From positions 10,930,001 to 10,994,000 of the forward strand of contig OZ020317.1 in assembly GCA_963971305.1 (NCBI GenBank): a stretch of 64,000 bases of DNA, in the 5' to 3' direction. A program made the translations under genes and the position numbers. Each line of letters starts with the position of its first letter. Position 1 is the stretch's first letter. Under the pieces are notes generated by a model. The model did no database searches and was not told the DNA's origin. It saw only the letters and a list, made by a program, of their open reading frames with translations. The DNA is from Arcuatula senhousia. Lineage: Eukaryota; Mollusca; Bivalvia; Mytilida; Mytilidae. Shown here piece after piece: positions 30,344 to 42,500 of this stretch.

Positions 30344-31109
30344 TTGTAATTTTATCTAGATATAGGGTTCAGTTTTGCAAAGTTCACAAAAATTCAGTAA
30401 GATTCTTATAAAAAGGGGGGTTCTGAGATACAAGAAAACCTTGTGTACCACTGCTGAAATAAATTCTTTATCATAAATGATAAATGCATACAGGTTTTGC
30501 CATACAAACTTCCTATTCATAAAATTGCTGCCAAATCTCAAATGATTCATGACAGATTTACTTGAGAAAAAACTAAGTTAGAAGTAGATTAACTGAAGGA
30601 AATTGAGCCTGTGAAAAAGATAAGAAGATATTTTAAGATGAAAAAAATGAGTTCCTTGTCAAATTTTTTACCACAGGATGATTCCATGAATGTATCTCTT
30701 GTTTAGCCATGTATTTTTTTTACATGCAGATGGTATTTCCGAGGGTATTTCAACTTTATTCATGCATGTGAATCTGTCAATTTCTGTTTTCTGCTACATG
30801 AACATGTAGCAAAATGTGAGTACATGAAGTTGGGTTTTCTATTTGAGTCCTAAAACGTTTGACTTTGGCTACCTAGAATACATAGGTCCCCTTCAAAGGT
30901 CTTCTTTTTCCAGTTATAATAAATAACATCTCTTTTAATAAGAGACTGAAAAATGGTTGGTTATTTTTGCCCCTAATGGCTTAAAGTTTTCTTAAATGAT
31001 CTTAAATTTCTCAGATTAAGTCAGTGAGTGGAACATCGTAATTTTTGCTACAAGGTGTCTGATGATATATATAAGATTTTTGTACATGTATAATAATTTA
31101 GCGATCATT
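30344..31109. other. Spacer
   Basis: I see no supported feature here. Confidence 0.35.
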
Positions 31110-31303
31110 TACTGTGGTTTCATAATTATTGATGGGATATCAATTTTCGTGGTTTTCATGGATGGTCTTGAACCACGAAAAGCAAATTTAGCATTGATCT
31201 GTATGTTGCAGATTACAGTACCATGAATTCAAGAATCAACAAACGGACATTCTTTCATCAAACCACAAGAATTGATACCCACCAAAATAAATGATTTTTT
31301 TAT
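31110..31303. mobile_element. MITE family F, copy 1 (right end worn)
   Basis: It starts TACTGTGGTTTCATAATTAT and has ATCAATTTTCGTGGTTTTC, GCATTGATCTGTATG and GAATTGATACCCACCAAA inside, matching copies at 35051-35256 and 42597-42808. The final CCACAGTA is missing here. Confidence 0.75.
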
Positions 31304-31344
31304 GGGAGTTGTCTTCAATGTCTGATTCCTGTTCCCTCTATAGT

Positions 31345-31645
31345 AGACGATAAAGAGATGTGGAATAAGTGTCACGACACAACCAACATTAAAAAAACGG
31401 CAATCACAAAAATCACAATGGAAAACAGCCAGCAGTCTTCAACATGACCAGAGGTCACTGCTCGCCGTCTTGCATTGGCCCAAGACTAAAAATACAATAC
31501 ATAAGATTCAAACAAATCCCTAGAATATCAAAGGAAGACCCATTTCTGGACATAAAACAAAAGAACAGATAGTAGACAAGGACAAACAAAAGCTTTGACA
31601 AGGATTCCTGGCTTAGGACAGGCACATAAAAAATGTGGCGGCTCA
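31345..31645 (-). mobile_element. Family A repeat, 5'-truncated
   Basis: It shares with the copy at 7765-8400 the landmarks AAGAGATGTGGAATAAGTGT (3' end in minus sense), CATTGGCCCAAGAC, GATTCCTGGCTTAGGACAGG and CACATAAAAAATGTGGCGG, and then stops. The 5' half is absent. Confidence 0.8.
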
Positions 31646-33419
31646 TATAAAATAGTGCCAACTTCATACACATTGGTCTTATATTACATTGTACTTCCAC
31701 TTTGAGCTATTTTGTGTTGACCTGGTTCCTTGTTAACTTGACCTTTCTGATTCCCACATCCTAGCTGTCTCTGATCCTTGTTTCCCACTCTAGAGTCCCA
31801 CCCTCTCAACCCTCTGTATTCCATTTCCATTTTCCTCCACAGCCCCCCCCCCTTATAATGGATTTTGTGGTTCCAGTCATTAACTAATTGTATTTTTAAA
31901 AGTAAAGACTAAACTACTTTTGGCAGCAAAAACATTGTTTAAGAGTGTAATAGCTTTTAATTGCAGAATTATAGCTTATTTTACTGAGCCTTTCATATTA
32001 ACTTTATAAATAAGTAATATCGGTGTTTGATTTTCAGCGTCAGTTGCTCTTCACAAGTTCAAGGTTTGTTGTTTGACACTTGAACATTGCCCTGTATGGC
32101 TAGTTTTTTTTGGTCAAAAATGGACTTTAACCTTAACACTCACTAGTGGTAGTAATTTCAAAAAGGGGGCACTGCCCATGACTGTCTAAAGGGTGTGAGT
32201 GTGTTCCACTTTGGTCATGCTTCATTGATTGATATATATTCAACCAATTTATTCAACCAAAAAAGGGAGGCTTACTGACAGGCCTCTAGCCCTGCCCCCT
32301 CTGGATCCCCCCTACTCACTCATTCTCAGTTGTTTTCAGGGCAGAAAAGAGTTTGGGTTGGGGTTGGTGCCAATAGCATGCCATAACTTGTCCAAGACAT
32401 TGGTCAAGTATCTTGAAATTACTCACTACTTAACCATCAATGTGACCTAGCCCCTGTACTAAAAATACCATATTACACATAACATGTTATATCACATGGT
32501 ATAAATTACTCTTAATTGGTTGTTAATTAGTTATAAACAAATGATACAAATTGTCTATGGATCTTATAAAGAGGTGATAAACTGCTAAACCATTAGGTCT
32601 CAGTAGGGGGGGGGGGGGCTTGCTAAAGGTAATGGGTTTCTTTTTATTTGTGATTTTTGATGAGATTGTAAGATATTTTGTTAAGATAGGATGTTCTTTC
32701 AGATTTATTATCAGATAAATGAAGATCATTGACCTAAATTTTGATGCTAAGGTCGATGAGATAAAATTTTAATACATGTACCATAGATGTTTAACCCATT
32801 CATCTATGCATTTACTAAAGAACTGGTAAAGCATGATCCTTGCTTCCACTGGGAGAGGGAAACATGTAAACAAAAGCTTGTTGCCGGCCATCCAGGATAG
32901 AAAAATATATTTAAGCTAAGGTTGTTATAGTCCATTTGCCAATTAGCTTCGGATTTTACTCCTGAATCAATTTAATTTTTCTTTGTATAATAGCGCTATG
33001 GAAAATACACTTCCCTCTCATTATCCCCCACCCTCACTCTGCTGAATATTTGATGATGTTGATGATTTACCTATAATGAGATATTAACAGACAGAAAAAT
33101 GTCCTTGATTGCTCACAAATCTTGGCATTGAGCTACAAAGCATTGTTGTTTTATAGTTAGATAAACATATAGTGGTGTAGCTCTATGATTTATGTTTTTG
33201 GCATCCACTGTTATAGTCTAAATTCTACTAATAACCCCTGCTTCAAAAGCAACATGAATATAGTGATGGTTAGTTCTGTCTGTCTGTCTTTCCATCTGTT
33301 CTTCTTTCCATCTTTCCATCCAGCACACTTTTTGTATTTGGTACTTTTCCTCTATGGATTTTTTCATATTTCCAGGGAATCTTTCTTATATTATGTAGAT
33401 GTCCCTGTTTTAATAAATT
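31646..33419. other. Spacer
   Basis: A (C)10 run near 31845 and a (G)12 run near 32606 are the only distinctive sequences. No exon or element is supported. Confidence 0.35.
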
Positions 33420-33900
33420 TGCTTAGGTCAAAGGTCAAGGTCATTCTGGTAGGGAACATCATCTCATGATTATATATCCTTATGTCAAATATTAAACCCC
33501 TTTGTCAAAGGATAAAAAAATTATGGCACAGACACGCTGTTGGTGTATAATTATCATAAATTCGACCTTGAGGTCATGAAGGTCATTCTGGTATATAACA
33601 CATAGTCCCATGGTGATACATGCAAATGTCAAACATCATTGCCTATATCAAAGGAAATAAAAGTTATGGCCTGGACATGCTTAGCATGTAAAACAAGCAT
33701 TTATTTGACTTTGAGGTCAAAAGGTCATGGTCATTCTCATGTAAAGGTCATTCTGGTAGGTGCATGTAAAATTAGCATTATTTGACCTTGAGGTCAAAGG
33801 TCAAGGTAATATGAAGGTCAATCTGGTATGTGACATATCGTCTTATGATGATTCATCCCCATAACAAATATCAAAGCCCTAAAGGTCAAAACAATCTAAT
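33420..33900. repeat. Degenerate repeat rich in AGGTCA
   Basis: Three to four diverged units of about 115-125 bases each contain a TTTGACCTTGAGGTCAAAGG-like line, TCATTCTGGTA and TCATGRTGATACATCC. Perfect direct repeats of AGGTCA with one spacer base occur at 33425-33437 and 33791-33803. Confidence 0.7.
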
Positions 33901-34394
33901 TGAAATCAGCTGTTTGATCAGCTGCATAACCCACTGTTCTTTTTGAGTGAGGTCAAAGAATAAAAAAGTCATGGCCCGGACAAGCTTTGTATGAGAAGAA
34001 GTAACTCAAAAACAAAAGTATCCCCATTCTTTGAAGGGAAGACATGTACCTTAATTTAGCATTGACTCATGGAGATAAAATTTGATTTTTCCTAGGGCAT
34101 TCTATTAACATCTATGGAAATGTGCATGAAGACATTTCATTGCCCTCAGATATCATTCAGAGGAAATCATTTGTCTTGGGTATTTAGAAAAAATATATAT
34201 ACTTATAATTAGTATGTTCTATTTATAGCTATCTCTAACGTGTTTACGTTCTTGCTCCATTGGATTCCACAGAAACTGCAGAATGCAAGATTATTTGAAT
34301 TTTTATAATATATATGAATGTCTAGTATATAATCAAACAATGTTACTGTAATTTCAACCCTGAAAATCATCTGACAAACAGATTTTGATTTTTT
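33901..34394. other. Spacer
   Basis: No supported feature. Confidence 0.35.
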
Positions 34395-34498
34395 GAGTGC
34401 CCTCAGCGAGGATTGAACTCACAACATTTGGGACATCTACGGTGTATGCGCCTAGCTAACAGAACAGAGGTTGTAACCACTACACCATCCTAGGCTCC
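34395..34498 (-). ncRNA. tRNA-like pol III unit (pseudogene or SINE head)
   Basis: On the minus strand a pol III A box, TGGTGTAGTGG (34487-34477), and B box, GTTCAATCC (34418-34410), are about 60 bases apart, in tRNA order and spacing. The flanks GGAGCCTAGGA and GAGGGCACTC do not pair as an acceptor stem and the anticodon arm is unclear, so it is not a working tRNA. It is either a tRNA pseudogene or the head of a tRNA-derived SINE. Confidence 0.6.
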
Positions 34499-35050
34499 TC
34501 TAAAGAAGAGCTTATAATAAGTACATGTAGGTCAATATGAACATGAAGGTAAAAATTTAGTGACCTTGCTCATGGTTGACCGGTTTGCATCTGATGACTC
34601 CTTGACTTTGATAAGAGTAACCTCCCTTTAATCGCTGTGCATCAGGTGTTCACCTTGGTAAATGTCCAAACAGAAAAGATTGAGTTATTGGCCTTGGATT
34701 GTAATTGCATCAATTTAATGCTGAAATCAGCTGAAAACAGGTGCTTTATCTGTAAAATGCATCTTATGAAAACATATTGATAGATCTAGATATTAAATTT
34801 AGAAATATAATATGTATAAAAAGAAGATTTAATGCAAAAATACAGACAGTAAATTTGATATTCAATTTTCTGCATAATTGGCCAGATAAATATTTCACAG
34901 TGTAAAAAATCTGGAATGTCGGGCAGCAGGCTGGCGGGTGGTATATAAATTTTCGTAACAGTTTTGTCAGCAACTGCTAGTCACAGCCACTTGATATTTT
35001 GTATACAGCATCAGGGTGGGGTGACTGGATTGGCTACTGTATAATGTTAT
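34499..35050. other. Spacer
   Basis: A CAGCCACTTGATATTTTGTA TACAG line near 34985 recurs near 49490 and marks a diffuse repeat. Nothing else is supported. Confidence 0.35.
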
Positions 35051-35256
35051 TACTGTGGTTTCATTATTTTTCATTGGGTATCAATTTTCATGGTTTTGGT
35101 GGGTTGACCCGCGAAACTTGATACTTAACAAAAAGAAATTTAACATTGATCTGTATGCTGGAGACATAAGAACCACAAAATTAAGAATGAACAAACTGAC
35201 CCTTTTTTGTCAAAGTAAGAAAATTGGAACCCACAAAAATATATGAATCCACAGTA
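35051..35256. mobile_element. MITE family F, copy 2 (both ends present)
   Basis: 206 bases from TACTGTGGTTTCATTA to AATCCACAGTA. The ends are inverted repeats and begin and end with TA, as for a Tc1/mariner-type duplication. The interior matches the copies at 31110 and 42597 (ATTGATCTGTATGC; AATTGGAACCCAC). Confidence 0.8.
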
Positions 35257-35659
35257 CCTTAATCAATTTACCCCACTCATTAGAGAGTGTATTGTTTGGA
35301 ATCCAAAAAGAGCCCTCTGGATTTTCATATATTTTATTCTGAACAGACTTAATAAACAACATTATGTTTTCTTTCCTTTCAATTAGTAATACTTGTACCC
35401 CCTTTTGATTTATATTCAGTTTATAATTACCACTTCTCCCTTATTACATACATGTGTCATACCTAATTTTCTTTAATATCAATTGAATTATCGTGTTCAA
35501 CAAAAACACCTCGGAATGGAGAACAGTTGCCAAAACTTATTCATTTTAGATATGTTTCAATCCTAGATATGCTTCCGTCAGTATTACATGCAGTCAGTTG
35601 ATATATAACACATGTAGTTGTAAGATCTTATAAAGCATTTCGTATGAAAGTACCAAAGA

Positions 35660-36200
35660 TTTTTTGCAATTTCAACTTGGATAGTGATATATTTTTGGTC
35701 AAAGAGAGACAATCCATTTTAAAATTTTTAAAAAATAGTTTTTACTGAAATAATTAGTGTTACATACTTTTGAAGATTGTGTTTAATTATTAATAAATTT
35801 TCTATGACATCAGAGCATTGCATTTTTGGATGGTGATATATTTCTGTTCAAAGAGAGATAACTCATTTTCTAATCTTGGAAATATCAGTGTTATCTGAAT
35901 TACATTTAATTACTGCGTAACATAATTGAAGAATTAATGAACTTTCTTTGACAACTGGTAATCTTTAAGCGCTTTGCAATTTCATTTGGATAGTGATATA
36001 TTCCTGTGCTAAGAGAGATAATCCAATTTCAAATCTTGGACTGAAATTAATGTAAACAATTGTGTTAACATAGCAGCATACATTAAAACAGTGTTTGATC
36101 ATTGACCAATTTTTTTTCTTATATCAGTTATCATATTACTCAAGGGAACAACTTATCACAATTTTTAATTCCCTCGAAAATTGATTCTGGAGATTATAAA
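35660..36200. repeat. Tandem array, about 155-bp unit, three to four copies
   Basis: The line GGATRGTGATATATT...AAGAGAGATAAYYCATTTYAAAT occurs near 35679, 35829 and 35989. A worn copy with AAAGGGAGATAACC is near 36196. Unit length is 150-157 bases. Confidence 0.75.
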
Positions 36201-36459
36201 GGGAGATAACCTATTATCAGAACATTTGGAAAAATCAACAAGGCTCTATGATATTTAGATCTTAGCAGTAAATAAGTGCTTGACAGCTGTGTATCTAAAT
36301 AGAGATGATGTTTACAGCAAGGTAGATAGAAAGATAAAAGATGCGCTGCTGGAAAAAAATGGTTTCTTTTTCAGATCCTCACAAACATTTATCAGCAAGA
36401 AAAACATAAAAACATAACTCAAGATATAGAACTGTAATCTTTTAACTTTATTTTCCTAG

Positions 36460-36521
36460 GAAGAAACAACAATATCATTGTGTATATGAGTATTTTTGTT
36501 GCAAGATAACATTTTACAAAC
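36460..36521 (+). other. 5' UTR part of the large gene's first coding exon
   Basis: A good acceptor, TTTTAACTTTATTTTCCTAG, ends at 36459, 62 bases before the ATG. This suggests that a non-coding first exon lies further left; it was not located. Confidence 0.4.
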
Positions 36522-39500
36522 ATGAGCCAAGTTGATTTGATAATCGATAAAGTTAAAAGTGGACTGATATCGATATCTGTTAAGTTTGTTGGCAAGTCAT
36601 GGCTTAGTCTGAATATATTCTCAAATGCCAAAACTAAGAATAAAGTTGAAGAAGAAAGAAAGAAAATACTCTCTGTGAAGTTTCAAAAGAATCCCAATAA
36701 TGATATAGTAAGTATTTATAACACAAATGGTTTGGGGGATCTTTCTGTCCGTCTTAGATTGGGAGGTCTGTGGGTGGGGGAGGGGGGTATGTAGTATTTT
36801 TCCATAAACATAGCTTGGCCTTTTCATTTCAAAACTTTGTAAACATACCAAGTTAAAGAGGCAGGGGCGGATCCAGAAATTTTCGAAATGGGGGGTCCCA
36901 CATACTGGGTTCTGTGGGCCAAAAGGGGGGGGGTTCCTTACCAATTTTGCTGAAAGAAAAGGTACTAGTTTTGTGTTAGAATTGCAAATCTTAAAGACCC
37001 TGTTTACACTAGACAAAAAGATCTTTTTTTAATCTATGGCACTCTGGCTTAGTATTGTTACCATAAAATCTGATTAAAAGTCCCTAGATTTTGATAGGCT
37101 TGTATTTCTCTTCAGTTTTGAAAACTTGACATCCATCCAAAGCTATTGTTACCCTTTCTTACATTAACCCATCATTTGTCAGTGTTTATCTTTATGAGGA
37201 TACTTTCCTCTTCTCCCATAACATTTTTATGTGTATTTAGTGCTGAGCCTTATTAAATTTTACATAGAAAAACTATCTCTCATGATACCAATACACATTA
37301 TTTGGCATTCTGCTCTAAAAATAGAATGCCAGACTTCAGTATGTGCAATGAATCATTAAGGGAAATGGCTGTTCTTTGATTTTCAGGTAAGAAGTTTTAC
37401 TTTTGTTGTTCAATGTTGTTTGTTTTGAAATAAATACTGTATTGTGCTTTAGCTTTTTGTCTAGAGCATCTCAGATGAGCCATCTTATAGTATTGTAGTT
37501 AAGTAATGGAAGCTAGGTTACCGATGTTGCTTTTGTCACTATATTGTTGTGTTTTTGCTCTTTGCTTATCCGTTATTCAGTACTGTACTCTACATATAAC
37601 TGGCAAAAAAAATTTATTCTTTTGAATACTATTAGTAAGAATTTTACTTTGATAGTTTTGTAAAGGTGGGACGATACCAAATGGCATATATCCAGATTTT
37701 AATGAAAATTGGTATAGACACATAGTTCTTAGTCATGTTAGTGATATACAATTATATATGAAATAAAAAATGCAGGTCACGGACCTCGTTTTTCAAATAA
37801 ATGCATTTGAAAACTGCATTTTTGGCAGGAAATTAACAAAGACATATAGGAAAAAAAAGAGTTTCAACGCCAATTATTTTTACTTTTTATACACAAAAAT
37901 GGACTAACAATATCCAAATTTTGACCAAAAACTAATATAATATTCCTTGGAAATTTTGTGATGCATTAATATAAAATAAAGGATATGTCAAGGATTTCCT
38001 TTTTAAGGTACAGACTTGTGAACATTGCCTTTACGTGAAAAATGCAATAGAATCAAACTAAAATTGATGTTGCTTTTTAAGATGTTCAGACAGATTTTTC
38101 AGTGTACAGATAAATTTTATCAGTAATATGACGTTTTTAACGTAACGTTCCACCTTAAGCAAAATTTGTTTTTGAGCTTTTTTTCTTAAACTTTATGACT
38201 GGGCACAGTCTGCACATTTAGTTATGAACTATAAACAAGAGGCCCTAGAAGTGTTTTAAAAAATGGAATGGATCCTGTTTGAAAATATCCAATTTTTTCC
38301 ACCACAGGTCACATCTATGATCAATCTGAACTTTTTTTTTTTCTGTGGTTGATTCATCAATAGGTATTGGTTGTTCTGTGGTTAAAGATGTGTTTAGGCT
38401 CTAAATAGTCTATCATATCTCTGTCATGATGATTCAATATGAAATTTAAGCCTGTGGTTGCCATTTGATTGTAAACATGAGTTTTGATTGCTTTTGTTTT
38501 GTCACTTTTTGAAGTTCTCTCATGAGTCTCACCTGTCTGTGTAATGATTCATAAAGGTATGGTTGTTCTCTGATAAAAGATTTATTGGCTGTTTTGTTTT
38601 GTTTGTATTGGAACTTTTGTCTAGAACATACATGTATCTATTGAGTCTTTTTCATTAAGGTATAATGTTTTATCCCCATAAATATTTCCAAAATATCTTG
38701 ATCATCAAAATTTTGTGAGAGTTTTGGCCCTTTTGAACTTAGAATTAGATTATTTGGGCAAATGAAGGGAGAGACATTGACTTTGTTTTTGTCTGAGTCA
38801 TTGTTTTTACAGACAAAAACAAACTGTGAATTAAACTGGTTAATGCTACCTGTAATTTAGGCTGTGTAAAGTGAATGTAAAAACCTAAAAGTACATTTCA
38901 AGTTCACAATTAATTTTGACAAGCATAAAAGTAATGTTCTCTATCTCCTTTATCTTTCGGGGTGACTTGAGGTGGTAATATGTTGAACAGACCACCAGTA
39001 TATAGATTCTATTACATAATGAATATATAAGTAATGAACATGGATTAAAGGGGGCTGGTCTGATAAGAGGTGAACTTGACTTTATGGGAAATAAACGAAA
39101 ATCAGTTTCACTTAATTATGTTAGGTACACAAGATAAAGATGCACTTTAAAGTTATATAGATGTTGTTGGGTTCAATATTCATACGGATTAGTATCTGAA
39201 AGAGACTCTGAATTATTAGAAACTTTACTAAGTCAATATTATTGTGCTTGAGGAAGGAAAGAAATAATAAAAGGATTCTTTTGAGGTAAGGTTTAAAAAT
39301 TCATTTGATTTATGTTTTGAAAATAAGTAACACATGATTTTAAATTTACAAGTCACTTCAGTTTAAATTTTAAGAAAACGATGCCTTTGCATTCAGTACC
39401 AGTACAGCAAAATCTTTGTTTTTATCAAAACAATTGAATGAAATATTATATATTAATAAGCATACTCAAAATCAATTGATTATCAGAGGAGAAAAATTAA

Positions 39501-42500
39501 ACAATTGCCTTCTGACTAACACAATTTCTCTTTGCATTCAGCAAGTGAAAACAGATCAAAGATTTGGCTACTCTAGACAGAATTTTCTGCTACATTGCAT
39601 CCCTTCTACACATGTTGATCAATATATTCCTTGCTATCCCAAGGCCAAGTGAATACAAATATTGTTTTGCATAATTCCTTAGTGTTAAAAGTTGCTTCAA
39701 GAATTATAATGTTACAAAATTGTAACTATATGGTAAAAAAAGATGTTTACACACTAAAAGATGAGTTATCTCCAGTTGATAGTGCAATGTGGCACAAAAT
39801 TTTGAAACTTTTGAATTGTGGAGCTGCTTGTATTCCTGTTTTCTTAAGCTTGAATTTTGCCAGATACCAGTCCTTATCTGTTTCAGGTTATATTTTTAAA
39901 AAGACACCTAATTTGTATTATGTCAGCTCCCTCGATTTGTTGGGGAGACATATTATTTATGTCCTCAACCACCTTGTCTGTCTGTCCATAACAAAGTAGT
40001 TTTGCTCCCAACTTCTCTGAAACAGTATTTAATGAAGCTAAGTGATTGTAGCAAGTACACCATCCCACTTTGGCAGGGACTGCTTAATTCCTCTTAAACT
40101 ACTCAACAAAATTGAAACTTGGTACGTAGTAAGAATACCATATGCAGATATAGTCCTTTTAACTTAAAATTTATATTCTTTGGGCCTTATTTATAGAACT
40201 TTATTTAAAACCTATTGAAAACCTTTAAACTTAAAATTTATATTCCTTGGGCCTTATTTATAGAACTTTACTTAAAGCCTATTGATAATTTTGTGGGAGT
40301 TATAGTCCTTTGAACTTGAAAATTTATATTCCTGGGGCCTTATTCATGGAACTTAAAAATTAAATTTACTCAAAACCTTAGTTGCAATTGTTGTGCAGGG
40401 TAATTCTTGCTGGAAACCTATGTAAATAATTTACCCTTTGGCCTTGCCAGAGCCTGGATTACCAGACATGCTAATTACCACTGGATTATCAGACATGCTA
40501 ATTACCTCTGGATTATCAGACATGCTAATTACCTCTGGATTATCAGACATGCTAATTACCACTGGATTATCTATTGACATGCTGTACATGTTCTGAGATT
40601 ATCTATGTAGACATGCAGCTGTACACGATTAAATGGTCAAATCAGGCATATCGGGGGCTCAGTGAGTCTTGGTTGGTACCCAAGGCCAAATGGGTCTGGT
40701 TTCCCTACCTACCCTAATTTTCATGCCTTTTAGCCTAAGCACTGTTAAACTTGTTACAAAAACATATCTTCTCCCCATTAAAAAAAAAAAAAGAAAGAAA
40801 ATGTCTACCTTAACCTACCTTATTTTTTTTCAAGCATAAAACAAACACATGTCGTTTTTTTGGCTCAGTGACTGCATTTTTAGGGTGGTCACTGGTGTGA
40901 AGTTTTGATGGCGTTTGGTGATTGAAATTATTGTATCTTTTGAGATGAGGCTTTACTTTGATTGAATTATTAAATTAGTCATGTTATAGGGCATGTTTGT
41001 AGGGTGAGGTTATACTTTTATCTTGTTATTTATGGCTGATAGACAATATTTGATGATCTCTTGTACATTTATTCAGCATTTGCACGTACAGTACTGTAAT
41101 GTTTTCATTTGAAGGATACAACCTGACAAATATTGGCAATATTTTAGCATGCTGCAGCTGTGACCTGCAAATCAAGCATATTTGTGGGGTTTATCTTGGT
41201 TATTTCTGGACTAAAAAGAGACATTTTAATCTCATGTAGATTTATAGAAAATAATTGTACTTGCAGGGTGGTATTATAATGTTTTCATTTGAAAGATTGC
41301 AATGGGGTTGAAAAACACTGGAACTCTGTGATGAGCATGTTGCAGTGAGTGTGACCTGCAAATCAAGCTCAATGTTGGGGATTATCTAATAGTTTAATTT
41401 CTGGCCTTTAAAGAGACATTTGATTCTCATGCAGATTTATAACGCATTTGGTACCACCTGCAGATTGGCATCCAACTAAATAGTTGACTGATGGTTTTTT
41501 TTCAGTCCTGACTATAAGCTAAAGAGCCTCTGCAGCGACTGTTCAAGGCTTGTTATGTGCCCTGTTTCATCCAGCCCATGACACACCACCGCCAGTGTTA
41601 GCTGCTCCAGAGTATCTTTTGTTATTGATGGATGCAGGGCCCATCTTCCACCACGGGGAGGCATTCAAGTTAGAATTCTGGAAGACTAGAGACACTAGAT
41701 ATATGAGGCATTTATATACATGTACATAGAGAGTGGTGTCTCATGCTTTCAAATTAGAGTAATGGGGCTGAAATTAGTTGGAAAAATTTTGAAACGCCAT
41801 GATTTATTGAACATGTTGCAGGTGTACTTACATTGAATTATCAATTGAGGTGAGTTAGAAAGTTAGCTGTATTATTGTGGTGCATCAGGTTATCTTGTTG
41901 ATTTGGGTACCTTGCTAATTTACAAAATGAGCATAGCCAAAAGAAAATTGATACCTATTCTTGGTGCCTCAGATTTTCTCTATGGTATTTTGACTTGATT
42001 AGCTTTGGTCATATCCTTTCAAGACAATTAAATTAAAATGAAATGTTCACATGCTGTTGGAATTGGAGTTTTATAAGCTTTTTGCTTAGATAATTTGCAT
42101 TTACAATGCAACATTTGAAGTTGCTGTGATTTTTGTATCAAATCCAAATATCTGTAGATGGAATGTTATCATGTTTCTTAAACTTGATAAATGCCAATTG
42201 CTGGTTAACTTTTGAATTCACATATATTTTTTTACTTTCATGTAGAGATGTAGCATACATATTGATGATAGCAGTAAAGGCATTAAGAAAAGTTAGAAAG
42301 GATAAATTCTTGCAGGATTATTGAGACTTTGAGAGTCTTCAGGAAGTTTTTAACTGTTAATTTGAGTTTTGTACTTTGAAGATCACATTAAAGAAAAAGT
42401 TGGAATAGTTTAAATTCTTGCTGGATTATTGAGAGGATTTTTGAGTGATACAGATATTGTTTTAAATGCCATTTTTACAGTATTGTACTTTGAAAAACAA

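Noticed and set aside
39631..39999. 122-codon ORF inside the large intron
   Set aside because: No splice sites in a compatible phase and no domain; AT-rich chance ORF more likely.
41510..41690. Stretch of higher GC after a TTTTTTTTCAG acceptor, possible exon of the large gene
   Set aside because: All phases meet a stop within about 25 codons and there is no matching donor.
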